Shown: positions 1 through 5,454 of the stretch, piece after piece
Layout: each line of letters opens with the position of its first letter
Numbering within the stretch: the stretch's first letter is position 1
DNA from: CAYXPG01 sp964564845
GTDB lineage: Bacteria > Planctomycetota > Phycisphaerae > Sedimentisphaerales > Anaerobacaceae
DNA: 5,723 nt
Direction: 5' to 3'
Assembly (NCBI GenBank): GCA_964564845.1
Contig: CAZMCN010000124.1
Span: 1 to 5,723, forward strand
Translations under genes and position numbers: made by a program
The notes under the pieces: generated by a model
What the model was told of the DNA's origin: nothing
The model's database searches: none
What the model saw: the letters and a program-made list of their open reading frames with translations, nothing else

Positions 1-170
1 TGCGATACGATTGTGCCTTTAAGAATAGTCCCCGGCAGATGTGAATCCACCTTGGATTTCAGCACCTCCTCCAAAAATTCACTTTCTTTATCAGTGAACA
101 TCTCATCGACCTGCTTGTCGAGTTGTTCTTGTGAAAGACCTAACTTGTTAACAATATTTCTATCTACCAT
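1..170 (-). CDS. rpsA: 30S ribosomal protein S1, N-terminal part (runs off the left edge)
   Basis: Only the first 56 codons are in the window; the gene continues beyond base 1. The protein starts MVDRNIVNKLGLSQEQLDKQ and goes on with an acidic helical stretch (residues 21-45). It then enters PGTILKGTIVS at residues 47-56, which matches the opening strand of the first S1/OB-fold domain of ribosomal protein S1. In the family, S1 is a multi-domain RNA-binding protein of the small ribosomal subunit that recruits mRNA for initiation. The start is ATG at 168-170, with a Shine-Dalgarno-like AAAAGGAA (181-188) ten bases upstream. Position after ispH supports the call, since ispH-rpsA adjacency, and even fusion, is known in clostridia. 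The domain count and true length cannot be seen. Another S1-domain protein is possible but less likely. Confidence 0.85.
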   Translation of the reverse strand, partial: MVDRNIVNKLGLSQEQLDKQVDEMFTDKESEFLEEVLKSKVDSHLPGTILKGTIVS

Positions 171-209
171 AAAACCAAAATTCCTTTTGTGGAGTCTGTA
201 ATTAACCCT

Positions 210-237
210 CTTGGCGCCCCACATTTACGCCGGCAAG
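210..237 (-). repeat. second possible stem-loop in the rpsA leader
   Basis: On the minus strand CTTG-CCG-GCG (237-228) can pair with CGCCAAG (216-210). This gives a 7-bp stem with a 3-base bulge and a loop of about 11 bases. It directly follows the 241-258 hairpin and lies some 40 bases before the rpsA start. The pairing is GC-rich but imperfect, and it was found by eye without folding energies. Confidence 0.3.
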
Positions 238-240
238 GCA

Positions 241-258
241 TTGTGCGACATCGCACAA
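241..258 (-). repeat. perfect inverted repeat / stem-loop upstream of rpsA
   Basis: The sequence TTGTGCGA-CA-TCGCACAA has 8-base arms that are exact reverse complements. As RNA it would more likely fold as a 7-bp stem with a 4-base loop. It lies 70 bases before the rpsA start codon. No T-tract follows on either strand, so it does not look like an intrinsic terminator. It could be a protein-binding operator or an element of the rpsA leader RNA. Confidence 0.55.
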
Positions 259-457
259 ACACATATTTTCCATTAATTGCTTATAAATACATCGGCCAAC
301 GCAGCCAGTGCAAACTACACGCCTTCATAATCTCTCTACTCATACCGCTTCATTTACTATTTTAATTTCCTTCTCCAACTGCAATTCCTTTCTTGCGGTT
401 TTCGTTAAGCCTTTTCAAAAACACAAACATTTTGCGCAGGCAGCGGAAAATTCTAAC

Positions 458-1333
458 TCACCCGCCGCCGTCATTGTCTTCAAGATTAGTCAAATTCTCT
501 ACAAATTCGGCAATTATCCACTCAGGGGTCGAGGCCCCTGCTGTAACGCCCGCTATTTTTTTACCAAAAGGAATTATTCTATCAAGTTCACTCCAATTTT
601 GCAAATGAAACGTCTGGTTATTATATTTTTTACAAAGTTCCGCCAATTTCCGTGTATTGGCGCTTTCAAAGCTTCCAAGCACGAACATTATATCCACCTG
701 CTTGCACAGTTCCACTGCCGATTTCTGCCTTTTTATCACCTCTTTACAGAGAGTATTAATTACTTTCATCTCTGTAAAACCTCTGGTTGCTATTGCGCCG
801 AGCGTTTCAGCAAAATACTCCACGCTCTGCGTCGTTTGGCATACAATTCCCAATTTGCCGTTTTCGGGCAATCTATCCAAATCACCTCTTTCAGAAAACA
901 CTATGGGCTCTCGGACACAGCCCATAACCGCCTGAATCTCCGGATGGTTCGCATCACCAATTATTACAACCTTGTAGCCTTGCTTATCAAGCTCCTGCGC
1001 TATCGACTGCACTCTTTTAACCAGCACACATGTAGCATCTACTATTGTAAGACCTTTCTCTTTCAGCTTTGCCAATTCTTCCGGACTCGCTCCGTGAGAA
1101 CGAATAAGTACCACTGGACTGAGCCTGTCGATGCTCACTCCTGACTCGATTTGCTCTACACCGCTGACAGTCTTCAATCCCGCTTTTGCTAATCGTTCCA
1201 CCTCATTTTCGTTATGAATAATCGGCCCGAGACTGTAAACACATCTTTCTTTGCTCAGTACTTCTTCAGCAATACTGATGGCATTTCTAACGCCCGGGCA
1301 GAATCCACAATTTTCAGCAACTAAAACTCTCAT
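458..1333 (-). CDS. ispH: 4-hydroxy-3-methylbut-2-enyl diphosphate reductase (IspH/LytB)
   Basis: This cytoplasmic iron-sulfur enzyme catalyses the last step of the MEP isoprenoid pathway, reducing HMBPP to IPP and DMAPP. The 291-residue length fits the family. The three cluster cysteines are visible: C12 in GFCPGV, C102 in DATC, and C196 in NTLCKEVIKRQ. Substrate-site residues are also present: H40 (GPIIHN), H80 (RSHG), H130-P-E132 (GDANHPE), TT in QTTQS (166-170), SANT (224-227) and S268 in GVTAGAS. One oddity is V103 after the second cysteine, where most family members have proline (DATCP). The C-terminus ends in a short acidic and glycine tail, NDGGG. The start is fixed by the N-terminal motif, yet no Shine-Dalgarno lies at the normal distance (see 1330-1355). 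It is 74 bp after the lipoprotein gene and upstream of rpsA. Confidence 0.96.
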   Translation of the reverse strand: MRVLVAENCGFCPGVRNAISIAEEVLSKERCVYSLGPIIHNENEVERLAKAGLKTVSGVEQIESGVSIDRLSPVVLIRSHGASPEELAKLKEKGLTIVDATCVLVKRVQSIAQELDKQGYKVVIIGDANHPEIQAVMGCVREPIVFSERGDLDRLPENGKLGIVCQTTQSVEYFAETLGAIATRGFTEMKVINTLCKEVIKRQKSAVELCKQVDIMFVLGSFESANTRKLAELCKKYNNQTFHLQNWSELDRIIPFGKKIAGVTAGASTPEWIIAEFVENLTNLEDNDGGG

Positions 1334-1355
1334 AATACAAAAAACATTATACCTC
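1330..1355 (-). promoter_or_regulatory. unusual ispH start region: TATAAT box and overlapping 5-codon mini-ORF
   Basis: Just before ispH the minus strand reads GAGG (1352-1355), TATA, then ATG (1345-1347). This opens a five-codon frame, MFFVL, whose TGA (1330-1332) overlaps the ispH ATG (1331-1333) as ATGA. GAGG is well placed for the mini-ORF but 18 bases from the ispH start, too far to serve it directly. Read differently, TATAAT (1346-1351) is a perfect -10 box that would start an almost leaderless ispH transcript, but no -35 box stands 17 bp upstream. The two readings (translational coupling or a separate promoter) cannot be told apart by eye, and either could be chance. Confidence 0.35.
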
Positions 1356-1407
1356 GCAGGCCCACCCGCCCTCTGCCTTTCCCACGTAATATACTACCTG
1401 CTATACG

Positions 1408-2619
1408 CTATTTATCCTTAGGATAAGCTCCCAGCTCCGGATTACTTTTGGGCAGACTTGCCCCTAAAATTTCATAAAACTTATCTTTGACCGCCGACCG
1501 AAAGTATCTGCCGCTTTGGAGGAATGTTATCCCGATTATATCCTGCTCAAAATCAATCCAGCAATACGTGCCTGTTGAGCCGCTGTGCCAAACCGCTCTC
1601 GGATAACCCGCTTTAGACCCTTCACCAACAGCAAAACCTATGCCAATCTGACCAGGCGGGCCGCGAGTAAACATTTGACGCATCCACCCTTCAGAGATAA
1701 ACTGCTCGTCTCGATGAACGCCGGTATTGCGGCACATCAAAAGCCAAACTGCCAAATCCTGTGGGCTGCAAACTATACCACCCCCAGTCGAAGAATATTG
1801 GTTCTTCGGCTTCGGTGCCATTGTGTCAATGTAATGACTGCCAAGCTTAAAACCTTCGCCCCTTTTGCGGTATACTCGCGGCATAGAGTCTACAACTTTT
1901 TTCTCTGGACAATACGTCAAAGTTTTCAACCCCAAAGGTCTTGCCAACTCTTCCAGCAGCAATTCATCTCTGTATTTACCTGTTACAACCTCTGCCACCC
2001 GCGCCGCTGTGTCTGTCCCCATACCGCTGTACAGCTTGTACCGGCCAGGTTCGTACACAAGCCCTTCCTTAGCATATTTTTTAACCATCTTCTCCAGCGT
2101 CACACCCGGCCTTTGATTTTCCTTTCTGTTCCACGGCGTCTGGCCATCCAAACCACCGGTATGCGAAAGAAGCTCTCGAACTGTCGGAGCACGACTTGTC
2201 TTTTGCCCATTCTTTAGTTTAATGTCCTTGAACTCAGGCAGGTAGAAATCGATGGGCCTATCAATATCGAGCAGACCCTTTTGGGCCAGGCGAACAATAA
2301 CTGTCGCCATTAACGGCTTGCTAATCGATGCTATCCTGCAAATCGCATTCGCCTTAAATGGAACTTTGTTTTCAATATCTGCATAACCAAACCCCTCTTC
2401 AAAAATCACTTCGCCTTTGTGCAAAAGCAAAACCGACATCCCAGGAACTTCATTATTATCCACCGCTTCCTGAACAAACGAATAAAGCGATTCCCTGTCC
2501 TCAGCACTAAAACCATGCTCAACCCAGTTGCCGCGCTCAAGTGACTGAGTACTCGTACAGGAGCTCAACAACAAAACAAACAAAAACAAACCTAGATAAA
2601 ACCTGCTCTTTGCCTTCAT
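1408..2619 (-). CDS. beta-lactamase-family (serine hydrolase S12) lipoprotein
   Basis: The 403-residue protein begins with a lipoprotein signal: a basic start (MKAKSR), a hydrophobic run at 8-19, and lipobox LSSC with C21 as the likely lipidated residue. It is therefore probably membrane-anchored outside the cytoplasm. The rest fits the beta-lactamase/DD-peptidase superfamily (class C-like, PF00144). It has SxxK as S98-I-S-K101, the second motif as Y197-S-G, and the third as H345-S-G347 in WHSGSTG. It also has the family-typical LLSHTGGL (150-157) and TAARVAEVVTGK. The second motif normally reads YxN, so glycine at 199 is unusual. These proteins include DD-peptidases, esterases and amide hydrolases; the substrate cannot be predicted, and antibiotic resistance should not be assumed. 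The ATG is preceded by AGAGAGG at good spacing (2628-2634). It sits 53 bp after cmk-plsC and splits an otherwise familiar gene order. Confidence 0.88.
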   Translation of the reverse strand: MKAKSRFYLGLFLFVLLLSSCTSTQSLERGNWVEHGFSAEDRESLYSFVQEAVDNNEVPGMSVLLLHKGEVIFEEGFGYADIENKVPFKANAICRIASISKPLMATVIVRLAQKGLLDIDRPIDFYLPEFKDIKLKNGQKTSRAPTVRELLSHTGGLDGQTPWNRKENQRPGVTLEKMVKKYAKEGLVYEPGRYKLYSGMGTDTAARVAEVVTGKYRDELLLEELARPLGLKTLTYCPEKKVVDSMPRVYRKRGEGFKLGSHYIDTMAPKPKNQYSSTGGGIVCSPQDLAVWLLMCRNTGVHRDEQFISEGWMRQMFTRGPPGQIGIGFAVGEGSKAGYPRAVWHSGSTGTYCWIDFEQDIIGITFLQSGRYFRSAVKDKFYEILGASLPKSNPELGAYPKDK

Positions 2620-2672
2620 AGTTTTTTCCTCTCTCTAAAATTCAATTTAAAACAATCCCTAGCCACCGACTG

Positions 2673-3995
2673 TTAATAGCTATATAGCTCTTTGCCCTGC
2701 TTTTGTCTTATATTCTTTTGCATCTGCCGCATCGTATCGGTCAATTTCTCCGCCAGTTTCTTATCTGGCATACTTTTCACCTCTTCGACTGAGATAGCTT
2801 TGCCATAGCAGACTACAATCCGTCCTGGCGAAAAGATTTTTTTGTGCCTCGGCCAACACTCAAATGCACCGTCAATCACTACCGGCACAATCGCCGCTGC
2901 CCCTCTTCTGCTCAAAAGACCAAAACCGCCCTTAAACGAAGAAATTCTCCCGTCATTTGTTCGAGTCCCTTCAGGAAAAAGGCAAACACCTCTCCCCTCT
3001 TTAAGTCGCTCTATGTTTTTTCTTACTGCTGACAAATCCGCCTGACCACGCACCACAGGTATCGTACCAACAGAAGAAATCAGCCAGCCAAAAAAACGAT
3101 TAGCAAAAAGAGTGTCACGAGCCATAAAATTCAATTCCCGCTTTATATATACCCCACAAAATAACGGGTCAAGATAACTTTGGTGATTACTAATCAGCAT
3201 GAAAGCTCCTTTGTCGGGAACATTCTCTTTGCCGTAAACACTGACACGAAAAAACAAAGAACAGAACATCCGGCAGCAAAAACGAGCAAATCGGAACCAT
3301 ATCGAGTAACCAGTCCCGCCCGACTGACTACGAGCAACAACCATCGTGTAAAGTTTCTCCACAACTTCATCTACACTTAAATCGGTAGTATCGACAACAA
3401 CAGCATCCTCTGCCGGCTTTAACGGTCCCGCTGCTCTGCTCTCATCATGCCTGTCCCTCTCTTCAATAGCTTTTTTTATCTGCTCAAAATCCCCTCTGTC
3501 GCCTTTAGAGACCAACTCTGCCTGCCTTCTTTTCGCCCTCTCGGCTGCATCAGCGGTCAGAAAAATCTTCACATCAGCATCGCCAAATACCACCGTACCC
3601 TGGTCCCTTCCCTCGGTAACTATCTTTTCCCCTTTGCCCGCAAATTCCCTCTGCATCTGCACCAGTTTTTCACGAACTTTCGCCGACGATGCAATATAAT
3701 GAGCATTGGCAGTAACGTCGGCTTGCCGTATTCGCTCCGTAACATCAACACCATTAATGCGGACTACCATTAAACCTTGACTACTTGAAAATTCAAATTT
3801 CGTTGTTGACAAAACACCGAGCACCTTTTCCCCGCTGCTCAAATCAACTCCTGCCCGCATCGCAGCTAACGTAACGGCTCTGTACATCGCACCGGTATCG
3901 AGATAGCTGGCTCCAAGCCTCTCAGCCAACAGACGTGCTGAGGTGCTTTTACCGCTTGCCGCAGGACCATCAATCGTAACAATCAGTTTCGACAT
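2673..3995 (-). CDS. cmk-plsC: bifunctional cytidylate kinase / 1-acylglycerol-3-phosphate acyltransferase fusion
   Basis: One 440-residue frame carries two enzymes. Residues 1-220 are CMP/dCMP kinase, which phosphorylates CMP with ATP. They show P-loop GPAASGKST (10-18), LDTGAMYRAVT (32-42), EGRDQGTVVF (128-137), RRQAEL, and the lid-side RDRHDESRAAGP (180-191). After a short SGGTG linker (225-229) and a hydrophobic/aromatic segment (230-250) that may touch the membrane, residues about 251-405 form a PlsC acyltransferase. Its motifs are NHQSYLD (HX4D, H271 and D276), GTIPVVRG (310-317), FPEGTRT (340-346) and IVPVVIDG (369-376). PlsC acylates lysophosphatidic acid to phosphatidic acid at the inner membrane. 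All key motifs of both halves are intact. Separate neighbouring cmk and plsC genes are the commoner arrangement. The start, set by the Cmk N-terminus, lies 14 bp after the phosphatase stop and has no clear Shine-Dalgarno, which suggests coupled translation. The tail (410-440) is basic and helical. Confidence 0.93.
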   Translation of the reverse strand: MSKLIVTIDGPAASGKSTSARLLAERLGASYLDTGAMYRAVTLAAMRAGVDLSSGEKVLGVLSTTKFEFSSSQGLMVVRINGVDVTERIRQADVTANAHYIASSAKVREKLVQMQREFAGKGEKIVTEGRDQGTVVFGDADVKIFLTADAAERAKRRQAELVSKGDRGDFEQIKKAIEERDRHDESRAAGPLKPAEDAVVVDTTDLSVDEVVEKLYTMVVARSQSGGTGYSIWFRFARFCCRMFCSLFFRVSVYGKENVPDKGAFMLISNHQSYLDPLFCGVYIKRELNFMARDTLFANRFFGWLISSVGTIPVVRGQADLSAVRKNIERLKEGRGVCLFPEGTRTNDGRISSFKGGFGLLSRRGAAAIVPVVIDGAFECWPRHKKIFSPGRIVVCYGKAISVEEVKSMPDKKLAEKLTDTMRQMQKNIRQKQGKELYSY

Positions 3996-4009
3996 CTAAA
4001 AAACCGACT

Positions 4010-5278
4010 TCACTCTTTAGCCCCAGACCCTTCCCCCTTTACCTTAACAACAATGACACTCGTATCATCAATCTGCCTTACCAGGCCGACAAACCTTCGC
4101 CTGTAAGTGAGAATATCTTTAATCAGTAGTTCGGCCGAATCGTTACAAAACCGCCTTGCCGCTTCCAGCATCTTTTCTCTGCCCCAGAATTCGCCCTCAA
4201 AGTTCACAGCGTCAATCAGCCCATCCGTATAGAACAGTAAACAATCGCCGGCTTTTAGCTCCAACGATTCCGTTTCATATCTTGCTTCTGTCTCAACCCC
4301 AAGAACAAGTCCCCCCCTTTCTAATTCCAGAATCTGCCCCTCTCTTATCAGAACCGTCGGCTCATGACCGCAATTGCAATATCTTATGGTTTTTTCTTTA
4401 ACATCGATGATGGCATAAAACAACGAGATGAACTCGCCGTTCTCACATTCCAGACAGGCCACCCCGTTCAGCTTGCCAACAATCTTTTCGATAGTTTTGT
4501 TGCCGTTTTCGCCTACCGCATAAGCACGAACCGTACCGCGAAACATACTCATCATTATCGCAGCGGGAATCCCCTTTCCAACGACATCAGCAATAATAAC
4601 TACAATTCGACCATCCCCGATTTGAAAAAAATCATAAAGGTCGCCCCCCACATCAAAACAAGGAATATAGGTAGCCGCAATATCCAAACCCGGTATCTCC
4701 AGTCCCTTTTGAGGAATCATTCTGCGCTGTATCACCCCTGCCAGACGCATCTGCTCGGCTATGCGTGCACCTTCAATCGCTTCCGCATAGAGTCTGGCAT
4801 TGGTTATTGCCACCGCACACTGCGATGCAACAGCCCGCGCCATCCCGATATCATCTTCATCAAAGCATTTGGGTTTGGGACTGTAAAGCCGAATTACACC
4901 GATGTTCTCACCTTTGAACCGCATCCCTATCGTAAGCTGGCTGACCAAACCCTCCTTAATGGTCGCCTCTTTATATTTGACCCTGTCATCAACTCGCATA
5001 TCATCCAAAACCACCGCTTCACCGGAAAAAGCAGCCTTAATAACGGAGTCGTTTTTCGAAACAACACCTTTATTACGGTACTCTTCGCTAAGACCGTAGG
5101 TACTGCGCATCTTAAGCTCCCCGGCCTCCTCATCAAGCAGCCGAATCGAACACGCTTTTACGCCGACAATTTTTACCGCCGCTTCAGCAAGTTTGTCCAG
5201 CACCTCCTGAAGGGTAAATTTGCCCGCCACGAGGGTCGTAAGCTGATAAATCTGCTCATCACGCTCTGTTTGTCCCAT
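4010..5278 (-). CDS. GAF-domain PP2C/SpoIIE-type serine/threonine phosphatase (RsbU-like)
   Basis: The 422-residue soluble protein has no signal peptide or membrane segment. Residues about 10-163 resemble a GAF sensor domain: a helical entry, ACSIRLLDEEAGEL at 42-55, IGVIRLYS at 126-133, and an ASQCAVAITNARLY exit helix. A short helical linker (164-190, ending in RMIP) is typical before RsbU-type phosphatases. Residues about 196-413 are the PP2C/SpoIIE domain, with FDVGGDLYDFF (208-218), ADVVGKGIPAA (230-240), NCGHEP (302-307), YTDGLIDA (350-357) and DDTSVIVV (404-411). The metal-binding aspartates (D213, D231, D352, D404/405) are present, so it should be active. In the family such enzymes dephosphorylate anti-sigma-factor antagonists in partner switching. 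The GAF ligand is unknown and no kinase or antagonist is in the window. AGGTG (5283-5287) precedes the ATG by four bases. It heads the operon. Confidence 0.93.
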   Translation of the reverse strand: MGQTERDEQIYQLTTLVAGKFTLQEVLDKLAEAAVKIVGVKACSIRLLDEEAGELKMRSTYGLSEEYRNKGVVSKNDSVIKAAFSGEAVVLDDMRVDDRVKYKEATIKEGLVSQLTIGMRFKGENIGVIRLYSPKPKCFDEDDIGMARAVASQCAVAITNARLYAEAIEGARIAEQMRLAGVIQRRMIPQKGLEIPGLDIAATYIPCFDVGGDLYDFFQIGDGRIVVIIADVVGKGIPAAIMMSMFRGTVRAYAVGENGNKTIEKIVGKLNGVACLECENGEFISLFYAIIDVKEKTIRYCNCGHEPTVLIREGQILELERGGLVLGVETEARYETESLELKAGDCLLFYTDGLIDAVNFEGEFWGREKMLEAARRFCNDSAELLIKDILTYRRRFVGLVRQIDDTSVIVVKVKGEGSGAKE

Positions 5279-5298
5279 TGAGCACCTGACATATCAAA

Positions 5299-5335
5299 GG
5301 GACCCCATTTTACTAATCTTTACAAAATGGGACCC
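5299..5335 (-). promoter_or_regulatory. strong hairpin in the 5' leader of the phosphatase operon
   Basis: On the minus strand GGG-T-CCCATTTT (5335-5324) faces AAAATGGG-GT-CCC (5311-5299) across a 12-base loop. Eight central pairs are perfect. A G-U pair and three more GC pairs extend the stem to about 12 bp, with one bulged base. It lies between the promoter and the Shine-Dalgarno, ending 11 bases before AGGTG, so it would be in the untranslated mRNA. No U-tract follows, so it is not a standard terminator. It may stabilise the mRNA, modulate translation or bind a protein. Confidence 0.6.
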
Positions 5336-5339
5336 AACC

Positions 5340-5368
5340 ATTACCACAAAATTATAAATTTGGGTAAT
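5340..5368. repeat. operator-like imperfect inverted repeat over the presumed start site
   Basis: ATTACC-A-CAAA (5340-5350) and TTTGGGTAAT (5359-5368) are reverse complements except for one extra A, around an AT-rich 8-base centre. The right arm overlaps the -10 box of the minus-strand promoter by two bases, and the repeat spans the expected transcription start near 5360. This is where a repressor site is often found. No regulator family can be named from the arms. Confidence 0.4.
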
Positions 5369-5395
5369 TATACAGGATTTTTTTGCATAGGCCAA
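5367..5395 (-). promoter_or_regulatory. sigma70-type promoter for the minus-strand operon
   Basis: On the minus strand TTGGCC (5390-5395; four of six consensus bases) is followed by a 17-bp spacer and a perfect TATAAT (5367-5372). The spacer contains an A-run. Transcription would begin near 5360, giving a leader of about 80 bases before the phosphatase ATG. A second TATAAT at 5351-5356 lacks a -35 partner. The fit is good for a housekeeping promoter, but it was judged by eye only. Confidence 0.6.
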
Positions 5396-5418
5396 TCTAA
5401 TTTATTTCCCCACAGTCC

Positions 5419-5447
5419 TTGAACAAAAGAGCGTTTTATGTTAAAAA
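5419..5447 (+). promoter_or_regulatory. weak candidate promoter for the acylphosphatase gene
   Basis: TTGAAC (5419-5424), a 17-bp spacer and TAAAAA (5442-5447) could form a promoter pointing at the plus-strand gene. If real, the transcript would start almost at the ATG (5455), giving a leaderless or nearly leaderless mRNA. This would fit the lack of a Shine-Dalgarno before that ATG. The -10 match is poor and the region is AT-rich, so chance is likely. Confidence 0.2.
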
Positions 5448-5454
5448 AATCGAA

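Larger units (their letters stand above)
171..457 (-). promoter_or_regulatory. 287-bp gap between ispH and rpsA, probable rpsA leader
   Basis: This is by far the longest gap between the minus-strand genes, and I see no convincing gene in it. On the minus strand it holds two possible stem-loops (241-258 and 210-237) followed by the rpsA ribosome binding site. A weak promoter candidate lies upstream of them: TTGCAC (308-313), 18 bp spacer, TATTTA (284-289). It matches the sigma70 consensus poorly, so it is only a suggestion. Transcription could equally read through from ispH, because no hairpin with a U-tract follows the ispH stop. Ribosomal protein genes often have structured, self-regulated leaders, and that is an inference here. 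Confidence 0.4.

Noticed and set aside
362..430. 22-codon small ORF after ispH on the minus strand, in frame with ispH past its TGA (possible readthrough or recoding)
   Set aside because: There is no Shine-Dalgarno before its ATG. IspH is already full length at the TGA, and the extension resembles no IspH tail. I see no recoding signal. Conservation in relatives would be needed to revive it.
308..1144. 278-residue open frame on the plus strand opposite ispH
   Set aside because: It lies antisense to a clearly recognised IspH with intact active site. Its translation shows no domain or motif, is rich in C, H, F and Y as antisense frames often are, and has no ribosome binding site.
1334..1407. 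possible terminator between the lipoprotein gene and ispH
   Set aside because: The GCAG/CTGC pairing seen there is only 4 bp with a poor loop, and the T6 run comes some 12 bases later, so it is too weak to call.
1585..2217. 210-residue open frame on the plus strand opposite the lipoprotein gene
   Set aside because: It is antisense to a protein with recognisable signal peptide and S12 motifs, and has no motif or start signal of its own.
2678..2689. 12-bp perfect palindrome AGCTATATAGCT at the end of cmk-plsC
   Set aside because: It lies within the last codons (E-L-Y-S-Y) and is AT-rich and short, with no partner copy nearby. It is probably a coding coincidence.
4364..5281. 305-residue open frame on the plus strand opposite the phosphatase gene
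   Set aside because: It is a shadow of the GAF-PP2C gene, whose motifs are all intact. The antisense product matches nothing I know and no start signal precedes it.
5340..5384. stem 5340-5368 followed by T7 (5378-5384) as a plus-strand terminator
   Set aside because: Nine bases separate the stem from the T-run, the stem is AT-rich and bulged, and no plus-strand gene lies upstream to be terminated. The position over the minus-strand promoter fits an operator better.
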